Made by a program: the position numbers and the translations under genes
Origin: Pagrus major
Taxonomy: Eukaryota > Chordata > Actinopteri > Spariformes > Sparidae
NCBI RefSeq assembly: GCF_040436345.1
Contig: NC_133235.1
Location: 21,910,660 to 21,974,659, forward strand
Direction: 5' to 3'
DNA: 64,000 nt
Shown here: in pieces, positions 1 to 11,736 of the stretch
How the letters are laid out: every line of letters starts with the position of its first letter
Position numbering within the stretch: the first letter of the stretch is position 1
Notes under the pieces: model-generated
Databases searched by the model: none
What the model was told of the DNA's origin: nothing
What the model saw: the letters and a program-made list of their open reading frames with translations, nothing else

Positions 1-567
1 GGTGATGTGGATCTCTGCTTCATATGTCTGCTTAAGTTGATTAATCTCCTGGGTACACTGTGTTCTTACCTTTGAGATATCGGATTCAGCATTTCGTCGA
101 CGTGTCGCTTCCTCCTCTAGCAGGATCTTCATCCTCTCCAGGTCACGTTCTTTGTCATTCACAGACTTTTCCAGGTCAATCTTGATCCAGTTGAGTTCTT
201 CCAGTTCTTTCTGTCTGCGGCGAACAGCCGCCTCATACTCTTCTTGCTGGCTGTTGTAGCGTTCCTCTGCCAACCTTCTTTTCCTCTTTTCTTCATCCAG
301 CTGGTATCTAATGCGCGTAAGATCGTCATTGAGATCTTGAAGCTTGGTTTGTGTGCTGTCCAGGTTCTCCCTGGCAACAGTAACTTGCTTTACACTTATA
401 CATGTCTCTTCCTTCATAGAAAGGAGCTGTTCTTTTAATTGAGAGAGCTCCAGTTTGAGACGGGCAGATTCATCCTCCAGAGACTTGTTTTTCAGATTAC
501 TATCCCTGATTTCTTCCTTCAGACGCCTCAGTTCCTCCTCCAGCAGTTCAATCTTGGTGTTCCTTAT
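1..567 (-). CDS. dsp: dsp exon 23, start of the coiled-coil rod (partial)
   Basis: From acceptor CAG|ATAAGG at 567 the frame stays open for 189 codons to the window edge. It encodes Glu/Lys/Arg/Leu-rich heptads (for example TKIELLEEELRRLKEE and LDEEKRKRRLAEERYNSQQ). This is the start of the large exon that encodes the desmoplakin rod and lets the protein dimerise. The rest of the rod and the plakin-repeat tail lie beyond position 1. Any alternative splice within this exon that shortens the rod, as in mammalian DSP II, cannot be judged here. Confidence 0.93.
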   Translation of the reverse strand, partial: MRNTKIELLEEELRRLKEEIRDSNLKNKSLEDESARLKLELSQLKEQLLSMKEETCISVKQVTVARENLDSTQTKLQDLNDDLTRIRYQLDEEKRKRRLAEERYNSQQEEYEAAVRRRQKELEELNWIKIDLEKSVNDKERDLERMKILLEEEATRRRNAESDISKVRTQCTQEINQLKQTYEAEIHIT

Positions 568-3500
568 CTGAAGAGAGCAATGACAAAAACAGAAAACAGC
601 CTCAGTCATTTAATATTGTTAAACAAACCTATTAGCTCATTTATCATACTATTTATTTTCCAACACAATATTATTTACTTACAGAAACAAAGTCTTAAAC
701 GGCATCATAAAAACCGGATACCTACCTTTAGCTCTTCCATGTTCTTCAGCAGCTCCCCGAGGAACTTGTAGTAGTCACCAGAGCGGGTAAGTAGCTCTAT
801 GTAGCGGGACTGGAGGTCAGCCGCCTGATGGAGTAAAAAAAGAGGATGAATATTGAGTAAGGTCTTTAAATGACACATGCAATTAAGGGATTAACCTTTA
901 AATTAGTTACATGAGCTTGAAATACAATATGGAAATATGGAACTTGCAATGATTTTATGAAGGTTGATCAAACAGAAGATAATGAATACCTGGCCGCATT
1001 AATCATATCTAACTGAAAATAGGTTTAGTGTGACTCAGTGGAGAGATAGTACTCATACCTCTTGTCTGACCACAGAAGCGGGGGACTGGAGCATTGTTCT
1101 CTTGATGGGAATATTAAGCAGAGTTTCCAGGCCTGAACTGTAGGAAGCCAGCTGCAGCTCGTAGTCCTGAGAACACACGACACAACATGGACTGTTGTGA
1201 ACTGTAGTTCCTCATGCTCATCAACTTGGTTATTTGTACAAAAAGGTTTCATAATGAATGAAAACAGTGTACATTGACTACCTACCTTTATGGAGGCGGC
1301 ACAGTTGTCTGCGTTTTTATGCACATCCTCTACTTTCTCCTTCTTTCCTTTAATTTCAGTGTGAAGTGCCTGTGCGGTCAGCAAAAGTAGCCATTAAATT
1401 CACTGATTCAAGACATCCATTACTTTATTAAACAACATTTTAATGGCATTATTATAGGTGGTTATTCAACAAAACACACACCCACTCCAATGCTCACGGC
1501 TGTCAGCATCTCAATTAAAGTGTCAATGGTGGATATGTCCAATCCAAAATCCTTACCAGTTCAGTTAAAACATTATTACTGATTATAATATGTTGATGTA
1601 AACAATGGAAGACGTGCCTTCTGCTGGTTGAGGTGATCCATTAGAGTCTGGATATCACTGAGCTTAGCCGTCTGAAGGTTGTCCTGGCGCTTCCTGGCAT
1701 TGTCTATCCACTGTTCCAGGGAAGTGCTGCTCTGCTGATAATGTCTCAGCTGTTTCTCCTGCTTCTCCAAGTCCCACATTCTGAGGAGGAAAGTGTGGGA
1801 GAAAGAGGAAGGGATGAGGGGATTGTTTTTAGTGTTGTTGCTGGAAATGAGTAATACCGGTTATGGAAAAATATGCAAAGCGATTGAAGAGACACGTGTA
1901 AGTGCACAGACTATCCTACCTGCTATCTATCTGGCTTTGGATGCGGCGCCAGCGGTCAGACATCTGACCCACCAGGTCCGAGTATTTGGACAAGTCCACA
2001 TCACACTTGTGGAAGGAGTCAGAGATTTGCCCATTGCAGTGCACTGCTTTAGTCAGGTCAGACTCCAAAGCTGTCAGCAGGTCTCTTTTTTGCTCCAGAT
2101 CGCTCTTCATTACCTATAAGAGAGATTCACATACAAGATTAATTTAAATTATATCCGTATTCACTATTTAAGTCTTTTTTACATCTAGAGGTGGGTGCTA
2201 TGGCGACATATACATGATATGATTTGAAGCATTAATGTACAAAAGTGAAGTAATTAAGTTCCTGTCTGGTTAATTTATCCATAAGTTTCACCTGTGTAAG
2301 TAAATAATCACATGGTCTTCAACAGCAAATGCAATTGGCTACTTTTTTGTAGAATAAGTATTCAGTTTCTTTTACTTAAGTAAAAATAGCAATACTGCAA
2401 AATGTAATATTCTATTACAAGTTAAAATTAAGAAAGTAAAAGTACTCACACAAACTAATATATATTGGATTATTATTATTACTGATGCATTAATGTGTAT
2501 CCTGTAGGATATAGGACATACATATGTTTTGTCTGTGCAATATTATTCTGAAACTAGCTATCACATAAATGTAGAGGAGTGAGAAGACATCTCTGATTCT
2601 GCATCGTAGAGCAAAGAAGTATAAAGTAGCATAAAATGGAAGTACTAAAGTAAAGCCCCTCAAATTTGTATACAAGTAAAGTACTTGAATAAAAGTACTA
2701 AGCGATATTCAGTGAGTCCTACCAATCAATTGTTAGCATTATTGTTCTAAACTGGTTTACATTTTTTTTTGCTTTCAGACTTGAAACTTGCAAGCAAGAC
2801 AAGAGACTGCAGTTTAAACGAAAGATGAAAAGTGTCTCGAACCCTCAGTGTGTTGCGGTAGTCTTCCACCTCTCTAAGGTCCAGAGAGGTGGTTTCCTTC
2901 TCTGTGAGCCGGGTCTCGTGGACTTTAATGATGTCTTCGGCCTGGAGAAGACTCTGGAGCAAACCCTTCAGAGCTGACAGTCTGTAAAAGAGACACGCAG
3001 CCATTATATTAAATACACCTGCCTTTTAGTACACTTAATGAGACAAAAAAGTGATTTTACTCTACAATCAGTGATTATTTTGTGCAGTATTTACTCAGTC
3101 ACTGTGTGATAAAGGACAAGAATAATGTACCTTTGAAGGTAGGCTGGGTAAAGACCCTGCAGGCCTCCCAGCTTTGAGTTGATGATTTCCAGCTCAGATT
3201 GGAGGAACTTGGCTTGCTCGGAGTCTCGAGGTATCCCTTCCAGCTGCTTTAAAATCTTTTCTCTTAGTCGCAGGTACTCATCATGAATGGAGTCCAAATC
3301 TTGGTGCACATCCTAGATGTAATATGTAATGATGAGTTAAAGTAACAGTATACCCCCAAATTTTAAAAATCATATCTATCCTCTTACTTGTAGTGCTATT
3401 TATTCATCTAGATGCTCAAGATAATCAAATGACCTTGTGAGTAGATTCATGTAGGAACAAGAGGCTTGTCCATGAGTAAATAGCACTACAGGTAAGAGAT

Positions 3501-4838
3501 GAAACAAGGGTTCCTTATGAAATTAACTTGTAAACTCCTTGGAACCTCACTTTTATCCATGAGAACTGACATACCTGCAGGCTCTGGATGTGCACTGAGC
3601 ACTCGTGCACACTGTTTTCTCCCAGGGGAACATGCAGATGACTGGTGAGATCGGACGCGGCAAGCTCCAGCCTGCGTCGCATTTCCTGCAGACTGCTGAG
3701 TAGGGTAAGGCTGAGGGTAGAAGTCACTGTGACTTTGGGGGGCTTGCAACCCACAGGCTTGACACCGTCCTTTTTTGGGGGTTCAGGCATCACCCCTCCC
3801 TCTCCCCCTTTAATGGCTGGTAGAAAGTTTGGAGAAAATAATTTACAGTGGACAAATTAGCAGAAATTTCTACAAATCTAGTGGACTGACAATTTAGGTA
3901 TAAAGACATTTAACACTCACTGTAATTAGGCAGCTGGATTATCAGAGTGTCGTAGTGGCTCTGGGCTTTATCAAAGTGGCCCTGGATAGTTTTCTTCTCC
4001 TCCTCTCCAAACATCTCAGAACCTTGGCTGGTACGCAGGAACTCCTGGTAGTGAGTCTCAAGTCTTTTGATGATGCTGCGGTACTCCTCAGGACGCATCT
4101 TGGACAGCTGCAAGACAACGGAGAGAGGATCGGGTTGGTTAAAAGACACAAACTCTTGCAGACAGTGTTTCAGATCAGATGGAAACTGAATCAAATCCAG
4201 CTTTGCTTGGTATGAAAACAGTAAAACTTTGAAGTTTGTTGCAATCTCTGTGGTTTCCTACCATGCTGAGCGTGAGGGAGTTGATGTAACTGAGGTCTTT
4301 GCAGCAATACTGCCATGAGATGAGACTCCTGATGTTGATGTAGAGCTGGTTCCAGATGCCCATGATGGCTTCATAATACTGCTCATTCCTGGGGAACAGC
4401 ACAAGCCATTAACAACTATTAACTATATATGAAACTGTATCTCACTTTGTTCTAATATACAAACACTGCATGATCAATTACATGTATGGTATGGTTATTT
4501 TTATATTGCCTCTTCGGCTTGTAAACACCTATCAGAAACTATTAACCAATGTCAACAAAATATACTACCAAGACCAAAGGAAGACTGTTTGTCAGTGTTT
4601 CTTACTTGGTGGCGAGGCCAATGCTGAGCGGGTTCGGTGGGGGGATCAGCAGACACACAGATGGGATCAACATGTCCAGACCTCCTGGTCCAGTCACGAG
4701 CCACTTGCTGCGCTGTGAGTTATCCTTCAGGATGCCCTCATTCCCTTTTAAAATTCCTTTCTAAAGCACAAAACAGAACCGAGCAAACACTGAAAAACAG
4801 CTGTAATAATTCACACCAGCCTTCAGTGCCTGTGTGTA

Positions 4839-4877
<39 letters not shown>

Positions 4878-7800
4878 TCTAATATCCCACCTGGTCTTGT
4901 TTAAAGTCACATAAGGCCTGGACCATGACGGGGCTGCTGCTCTTCTCCTCGGGGTTGCGAGGCTTCAGCCTGACGATGGACTTGGATTTGTTGACCAGAC
5001 TTTGGACCTGCCTCTTATTCTCCACGATTCGCTCCTTCTCTCTCTGTCAGCATGCAAAAATCAGTGTTTTTAATTGAACCTCTGTGCACTGCAACTATTA
5101 TTTATCTTTTTGTATTTTTAAATGACTGATGCCAGCATTTTGTATTTTATCTTAATAGATTTGATATGCAAGCATTTGTCATTTGTAACACCTGGCACCC
5201 TGGGCCATACGAGCTACTCCATTTAGACTCTAAACTGGCCTAACCAGTTCACCAGACATGCAAATTGCCGACACCCGTGTCACTCAACAGAACAAAGAGA
5301 AAATAATTATGTCCCAGACTTAACAGAGTTTAAAACATACCTCCAGGTTTTTCAGGAGTTCAGTGAGGTTATCCAGCGGGGTGTTCTTGTCGCAGGGGAA
5401 CTTGGTCCGGATAATCTCGTGCTCCTTCTGCAGCTTCGAGTAGGTTTCATTGGCCTCCTTGAAAAACTGAAGATGGCAGCAAGAAGCTTTAATCAGAGTT
5501 CATGTGAAAACATGCAGGGCTGTAATTGCATTAGGGTGAGAGCAGGACTTACTTGGCTGTAGGCAGCATTCTCCTTCAAATGAGTATGTATACACTTGGT
5601 GATCTGGAGAAGCCAGCTCCACTGGGTCTGCAAGGTGTCCATGTAGGCCTGTGGTGCCACATAGACTCATCAGTACAAAGCAACTGAATATTTGTGGTTT
5701 AGGTTGTTAAACACCCACAATAAATGAGACACCGTACTTGAATCTTATCTGAGGCAGGATGGTTGCTGTTCAGGAGTCCATCTGACTTCACCTTCAGCTT
5801 GTTCAGCTCTTTCTCTTTCTCCTCCAGCTCACTCATCATTCTCTGTCAGGAGAGCATAACGTAAGAAATGCAAACGACTAGACTGTGGAGATGTAACTAA
5901 GATTGTTAGCGGAGAAAAGATGAGCTCAGTTTACCGAGTAGCCCTCTTGCTTCTTGGGGATATAGTTGTCGATGTTCTTGTCTCCCCAGTCAAACACGAG
6001 CTCCTCCTCCTCTCTCTCATTCACCCACATGATGGATCGGGAGATCTCCTCGATGATGCTCTGAAGCTCACGCAGCTGACTTATGCGGTTGTGGGACATT
6101 TTCTGACACAGACAGGACGTACAATTACACATTTGATACCCAAAGGAACACGAGTGATCAGAGTGATGAAGCTCAAAAACTTTTTTGTAAAAGAGTGTGG
6201 CTCTACCTGCAGGCTGTCCCATTCTTGCTCCAGCATGGTGAGGTTGTACCTGTCGCCCTTTGAGTTCTGAAAAAAAGGATTTTGTTTGTTTTAAACAATA
6301 TTACAAAATAGCAGAAGTTTGATGCCTAGATGATCATCCTCCTTAACAAACACTATATAAAAAAGACTAAACATTAGGCTCAAATAGTCCAAGGTAAAGG
6401 AGTAACCATGAAGCGCTTCGAGACCACTTACCAGTTCATCTCTGGCACGGTCTACTTCCTGGCTCCTCTGGAGAGAGCTGTGGGTTCTGTTGTGGCTCAT
6501 GATTTGCTTTTCTATGGTGGCCGAGTCGTCTCCCCATGGCGCTGTCTCGATCATGCGCTGCAAGATGCAGAATCAGTTTATTAACTTTTAAATTCTATAA
6601 CACAGTAACAATAAGCAAATCAACCTCAATTGAAGGGAAACTGCATATTTTATGGAACCATAGTATATAAAGGTCTATAAAAGAACATATACTGTATTAG
6701 GTATAAGCACCATTAGTCAATCGGTCGGTTAAATGTTGCTACCTACTAGTTGGCACTGGAAATACTAGTCGGTTAAACTTATTATAGGACTGCGAAATGA
6801 ATAGGAATCCACTATCCTAACCAAGATTGCAGTGTCTATACAGTTCTCACATGTTTGTATTCATATTTTTAACTGAAAATCTAGCAATTTTAAACCTATT
6901 TGTATATATACATATATTTCTAAGAACACACATACAAACATATATATACCTATATGGGGGCGTTATAGTTGTCTTCACTTTCTTTGGCAATGTAAACATC
7001 TGTTTCCTTCGCCGATAGCACTGCGTAGTCGCTGGGAGAATCTGAATCCCTACGCCAATGACGCTCTTTAAAACGTTTAGAGAGATCAACTCATTGTTTT
7101 GGTCTTTTTTTTCACGATAAGAAAGCTATACAGCGTGCCATCCTTGTTCTTTGAGGCAAAACAATTCTAACTCTGAGCAGATAAACTTCTCTCCCACTGC
7201 TTTTAAGCCCCCTAACCTTAACTTTATGTCCTTCCCCTCTTTGTCCTCTAGGTGTCAGCATATAAGCACTAGGTGCATTGTTAAGCAGGAAACTATCCCA
7301 ACTATTCCCCCCCTCGTTTGCTGCTTCAGCTTTGATAAGACCTCTAGCCAGCACACCGACTTCAGCCAATCCCTGATCTGTCCTTGCATTTTTTTCTCTC
7401 TCTCTCTTTTCCTTTGTTCTCTCACCACTCCCTGTTCCTTCGTGGTTACTGGAAGCTACACACACAACAAAGCTATGAAGAGACAGCCGTGTAAATGTCT
7501 AGAGAAGAGGGCAAAGGTTAACAAAGCTATGTTATGTTCTGTTGGCCTAAAAGCATGACCTTAAAAGCAGCGCCTAGAGACAAGAGGTACAAAATGGCAA
7601 ATGTGGTAATCAGGTGAAGATCAGGAGTGTTTTTTTTAAAGGCAATACCTGAAGCATAAAGACATAAAAATATGTTATATGTGTTTCTACATATGATGAC
7701 ATGGGGGGAAAATGAGTGACGGAATAAAGAGGGTGAGGCTTGAAGTGGTGACAGAATGACAGGGTGTGTTTTTTGGTTGAGTGGGAGGGTCGGGGAGGTA

Positions 7801-10800
7801 GAGAGTAGAAGGGCGTTTTCCCACGAGCATGTTAGAGATCTGCTGAACTGCCCTGTCCCATAACAACTGACTCAGTTGCGAGTGTCACATTTCACACTCC
7901 TTTACTTCTACTTTTCTTTCTGCCTCACACAGTGTCTTTTTTATTTTATCGGCCTCCCTATCCCCTGTGCTATCTCCTGCTGCCTCCCCCTTTCGCTCTC
8001 CTGTCTTCATTCTCAAATGGCTCTCTTTGTTCCAGTCTCTTGGCCTCTTTCGCTCACGGATCAGGTTTTGGCAGCGTGTCCAGGTGGTTTCGGTTACAGG
8101 AGGTCAGAATAAGTGATAGGGTAAGTGCATTCTCCCCCTCCTTCTCCTCCTCCCATTTCCCTCCCCTCTTGTACAAAAAAAAACAAAACAAAAAAAACAG
8201 TGCGCACTTCCTGCACCCCCTGCACGGGCATGCACACACATGCAGGTGCAGGTATTCACAGGGTTTTACAAAGACGTTTTTTTAAAGACGCCGTCACAGA
8301 ATGCACCAGACGAGCAGAGTGATGCAGGTAACATATCCTTTCTCAGTTGCAGAAAATGAGTCATTACAGGTAAATTTGTAAATAAAAAAGAAAACGAATG
8401 AATAAAGTTTTTTGTTTGAACACATGGGAGGAGTTTTGTCAGTAACAAAGGAACAGAGATCATTTATTTGAACATAAATTTGATTTCATTTGAGATTCTA
8501 CATACATTTACCACATTGTGGGATAAAAATTCTAGTATAACCTACATTTGTTTTCTTAAGGTGTTGTCGGCAATTCTGGAGAAAGACAGTTAATTATTAA
8601 GACTCATTTCCAGATCATCAGATATTGCCGCTGCGTGTTGGGTTGGGTTGGGTTGGGTGTGTTTGGGTTGGGTTGGGTTGGGTTGGCGATTCACCAACCC
8701 ACAGTAGCAATATCTGACAACCTGGAAATGAGACTTGATCAATTAGACTTCTCCAGAAACAGGCGACGCCCAGAAGCATCATGAACACTCTGCAGATACA
8801 GACACCGCCCACGCTTCTAGTGCGCCATAGGCGACTTCTTACGAAAATCCTGCATATTACACCTTCAAATGTCTCTTAAGTATGAAATGCTCACCTTCTG
8901 TTGAGCAATCCAGCCAATGGCATCATTGAAGGCCCTCCCCCCATCGAGGGAGCCCACGCTGCCTCTGTTCGGTCTTTGACCCATGCCACCGAGCAATTGC
9001 TGTTGCAGACCGCTGTGCATGTGCTGGAACTGCTCTACACTGTGGATTTGAACAAAAAAGGGAAAATACTAAGTGAATCTTCCATTGGCACACTTGTCAA
9101 CTTGAAAGAGCTAAGCTGGGGCAAACACACATGAATAAGAAGAAGGTGTTCGGTTCAACTATAAAATGAAATCAATTGTTGCTCAAATCAAATCAAATCA
9201 TTTAACACCAACTATCTTGAAGTCGTAGGCATGGTTACTTAAATGAGTATACACAGTCACCACATACACAAACACACACTCACTGCATCCTGTCTTACTT
9301 TCTGAAGACGTCATTAGGGACACGCATTTGCTGCAGCTCTTTGCCATAGAACTTCATCTGCTCTATGGTCTCCGAAGCCATCATCAGGAACTTATCCGCC
9401 TCCGCCGCTGGACCCCCCTATAAAAAAATCACACAGCACGGACACTGATCTTTAGCCACCTGTCGAATTTTACTGTGCTGATGATATTATCTGCTTTTTA
9501 AGGAAGTAAAATCCCGCAAAAATATCTGAAACAGCATCATCATCAAGAAAACTTCATGATTGTGAAACCGACTCAATTTTCTTCCCGTTCCACCCATAAG
9601 AAGTGGAAGCAAACACTTGAGGTCAGTTAGGGTCAGTGTTATAACTGTGCTTCACTTACACCGTGGAGAATCATCTTTGCTCGCTGCAGGTAATCTTGAG
9701 ACTGGCCTGTCAGGTACATGGCTTTCTGCTGAATAGCCTGCACACTACACATAAGAGAAAGAAACAGAACATTTTCAGAAAAAGTAACAGATCTCCTGAA
9801 AAAGAAATCAAAAGCACCGTAAATAAATTTAAAAAATCCAACTCGATTATTGAGAAAAATTAAACCGTTCATTAAAGCATGTCATCAGCTGACAGACAGG
9901 TGATTTTTTGAGATGGATGCTGTTAATAAAGTTGACAGGTTACTAAACTGTACAAATGCTTGTAAATGATCATTCGATTTGATAGAAGTCCAAAAACAGA
10001 AAATAACAGATCCAACTTTTTTAAGGAAAAGAAAGCACTACGTTGTTTCTGATGAGGAACGATCCTGCGAAATAAATGATAAACTCGTATTACGCAACAC
10101 TCATTCAGTGTTTTTAAAAGAAGGGCATGGGAAAGAGTCACCAAAGAGTCACTTTACACTTTCTCTCTTTGAAACTCCACTTGAATTAAATCCTTTGCTT
10201 TTCGTGAGTAAAGCATTTATTGGGAAATCCTTTCTTCTTCTTTTTTGTAAAGACATTCTCTGGAAAAGCTCTGACACAGACACAACTATTACAACATTAG
10301 ACACTGACATCATGATGCATGACAGTGAGGGGAGGGGATTCAAGGGGTGTGAGCAAGTATTTCTTTTGTTATTCAATATATTGGGCAAGAGATCTGGATT
10401 TACAACCAGGGTTACTAGGATACACAACTAATAGACGTGGGGATCCATTCAGAACAGTTTTTATGTACAAATAGCTCAACCACAGTCATGCACTGGGCCA
10501 GCTAACTTCTCAGTGGCCTTTATGAAAGCTGCTTAATGACATTTTTCACATTTATGGTGCAAATAAAACCTCATAAAAACATTCCCATATGGAGATAATA
10601 TTCCTCTAAATACACATACATTTCTAGTTGTTGTATTTTTATTTATTTATTTATTTATTTATTAGACCTGTAGCCGGTAGTAACTTTCTCTACGTCACAT
10701 TTGATACAGGCTACGTTTAAATGGCTAATTCAAAAAAAAGCAACAGGTGCCCACGAACGTCTCACCTCATTCCTCCGCCACCTCCGCCGCTGACTTTCAG

Positions 10801-10995
10801 CGTCCCGAGCCCCCCGCCGTGCATGGAGCTCCTGGTGAAGGTGGTGTGGGTGTACCCTCCGCCGTCCTGGTAGTCCTGGAAGCCGTTCCCACCGACGAAC
10901 ACCTCGTTTCGAAAACTCGCACTCGCCAAATCCGGTCGGGAACTACTTCTCGGGCCCATGGAAGCCAGTCTTTGGTTGGAATCGTACATACTCAT
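1..10995 (-). CDS. dsp: desmoplakin, 5' part (23 coding exons, cut by window edge)
   Basis: Desmoplakin links desmosomal plakoglobin/plakophilin to intermediate filaments at the inner face of cell junctions. Coding exons in transcript order: 10766-10995, 9660-9744, 9299-9417, 8895-9039, 6432-6557, 6207-6266, 5935-6102, 5738-5842, 5553-5648, 5341-5466, 4891-5043, 4606-4760, 4262-4388, 3921-4107, 3575-3816, 3131-3312, 2843-2981, 1920-2113, 1618-1780, 1286-1369, 1059-1166, 726-824, 1-567. They join in phase into 1220 codons with no stop. Order: Gly/Ser-rich head (1-77), spectrin-like repeats with an SH3 insert (about 455-512), more repeats to about 1030, then coiled coil. Blocks such as EEELVFDWGDKN, HPASDKI and QYYEAIMGIWNQLYIN match desmoplakin closely and separate it from plectin or periplakin. 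All introns are GT-AG except the one after exon 19, which appears to be GC-AG. I cannot tell which teleost paralogue (dspa or dspb) this is. Confidence 0.96.
2365..2702. mobile_element. AGTA-rich dispersed fish repeat in dsp intron 17
   Basis: The stretch is AT-rich and repeats the words ACTTAAGTAAAA, AAGTAAAAGTACT and AAAGTACTTGA. A related sequence appears at 14932-15495, which marks it as a dispersed family. It occupies much of the intron between exons 17 and 18 (2114-2842) and has no coding content. Confidence 0.6.
4606..5043 (-). CDS. dsp: dsp exons 11-12: SH3 domain of the plakin domain
   Basis: Exon 11 (4891-5043) ends in ALCDFKQDQ, the start of the atypical SH3 fold. Exon 12 (4606-4760) continues with GNEGILKDNSQRSKWLVTGP and GGLDMLIPSVCLLIPPPN. 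The order and spacing match the desmoplakin SH3 inserted in a spectrin repeat, roughly residues 455-512 here. The plakin SH3 is known to pack against a spectrin repeat rather than act as a normal Pro-peptide binder. The intron between the exons (4761-4890) holds a compound microsatellite. Confidence 0.9.
4830..4876. repeat. compound (TG)n-(GA)n microsatellite in dsp intron 11
   Basis: On the plus strand an interrupted (TG)n tract runs from 4830 to about 4862 and passes directly into (GA)7. Read on the dsp strand it is CT then CA repeats and starts only about 14 nt downstream of the exon 11 donor at 4889-4890. Confidence 0.95.
8555..8867. mobile_element. MITE-like hairpin element with GGGTT-array loop
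   Basis: Arms 8599-8633 and 8702-8736 are reverse complements at 29 of 35 positions. Looser similarity continues outward around CTGGAGAA on both sides. The loop contains (GGGTT)n. A related right arm with CCAACCC, TGACAACCTGG and AATG occurs at 12500-12550, so this is a dispersed element and not a one-off hairpin. Outer limits are approximate. Confidence 0.65.
8639..8686 (+). repeat. (GGGTT)n pentamer array
   Basis: Two blocks of GGGTT pentamers are separated by a short TGTGTTT interruption. Each block has four GGG runs with two-base loops on the plus strand, the pattern needed for a G-quadruplex. It is not the vertebrate telomere hexamer TTAGGG. Confidence 0.95.
9745..10765 (-). other. dsp intron 1
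   Basis: This 1.0-kb AT-rich intron contains an (ATTT)n microsatellite at about 10636-10663. I see no second exon or recognisable repeat family. The 150-aa open frame at 9979-10431 on the other strand lacks any known domain and is treated as chance. Confidence 0.7.
10766..10995 (-). CDS. dsp: dsp exon 1: start codon and glycine-rich head
   Basis: The chosen ATG (10993-10995) has A at -3 and opens MSMYDSNQRLASMG, followed by a Ser/Arg stretch and a closing run of glycines. This resembles the Gly/Ser-rich plakoglobin-binding head of desmoplakin. The exon ends in phase 2 at an AG|GTGAGA donor. An in-frame ATG at 11089-11091 would add 32 residues, but that stretch runs through a poly-T tract (Phe run) and looks like 5'UTR, so the downstream start is preferred. 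Confidence 0.85.
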
Positions 10996-11250
10996 GTTTG
11001 TAGGGTTTGTGTTTTTGGGAATTAAAAAAAAAAAAAAGTCAAAGTTTTGCCGTCCGCTCTGCTCTCTTCTGCTCTGCTCTGCTGTCCACACAGAGGACAG
11101 AGCTCTCTCCCCTCCCCGTCTCCTGTTGCGCAGATAATGGGACTGCTGTGAATAGACGGAAGCTGGCTGCTTTTGGAGAGAGAAACCACACCTTGCTTGT
11201 GTTTATGAAACACTCCTGCACTCACTCGCCTGCGTGGGAAGATTAGTTGT
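10996..11250 (-). promoter_or_regulatory. dsp 5'UTR and proximal promoter region
   Basis: Directly upstream of the dsp start, reading on the minus strand, are an A/T tract, a pentamer-like AGAGC run (11057-11085), a GGGGAGGGG GC-box-like stretch near 11110-11120, and a block with TAAACAC (forkhead-like) and GGTGTGGTTT (KLF/RUNX-like) near 11187-11210. No TATA box is evident. Position supports promoter function; the individual factor sites are only motif resemblances. Confidence 0.4.
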
Positions 11251-11584
11251 CATTTTATTCTGCTTAAAAACCTGTGTCGCAATCATCACTGTGATTGCTC
11301 AGATGAATTATCATGAATTACAGCATGTGTTCAACTTTCTTTAATTCTTGGTTAAAGAAAGAAGAGAGCAGCCCTGTCTTGTTGTAGATAAAGGAAGTTG
11401 TCTGCCATCTTGTTTTACACAGTTTACAATGTCAGAGGTGTTGAATTATAATTGGAGACCAGCTGTGTAACTGTATTGGGTTGTTTGTATTGTAAGGTGC
11501 AGCTACATTTACTGTAGGAAGATTATTTTTATATAGGTCGACAGTGTTTGGAATAACATCAGTATTATGCCTTTTATTTTCTCA

Positions 11585-11736
11585 TTTAAAGGTATGCTAT
11601 GCAGGATCATAAAAAATGTAGTTAAGTTTATTTCTGTCGTTTGTTTTTTTTGCACCGAGAGGAGTCACAAGTTCAAATCTCACATATGGTAAAAAAGTGC
11701 CTAAAACATGTGTGATTGTTACGTAGAGCCCCTTTA
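11585..11736. mobile_element. short TTAA-bordered MITE-like element
   Basis: The left end reads TTTAAAGGTATGCTATGCAGG and the right end GTAGAGCCCCTTTAA, so the ends are loosely inverted and both abut TTAA. It is about 150 bp with no coding content. Confidence 0.5.

Larger units (their letters stand above)
6558..8894 (-). other. dsp intron 4, non-coding
   Basis: This is the largest dsp intron in the window (2.3 kb). It holds AT-rich sequence near 6830-6950, pyrimidine-rich sequence at 7880-8170, and a hairpin element with a GGGTT array at 8555-8867. The open frames inside (135 aa at 7151-7558 and others) have low-complexity composition and no recognisable domain. Confidence 0.8.

Noticed and set aside
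7151..7558. 135-codon plus-strand frame in dsp intron 4
   Set aside because: It includes a CT-rich tract translated as Ser/Leu and shows no family similarity.
8639..8686. Interstitial telomere repeat
   Set aside because: The unit is GGGTT, not TTAGGG, and it lies inside a dispersed hairpin element.
9660..9744. Alternative dsp exon 2 acceptor 7 nt downstream (CAG|GCTATT)
   Set aside because: It would break the reading phase set by exon 1; the TAG|TGTGCAG acceptor keeps it.
9979..10431. 150-codon plus-strand open frame in dsp intron 1
   Set aside because: Low-complexity, no domain, and no splice partners.
10996..11091. Upstream in-frame ATG that would extend dsp by 32 residues
   Set aside because: The extension is dominated by a poly-T tract read as Phe and does not resemble desmoplakin; the downstream ATG has a better context.
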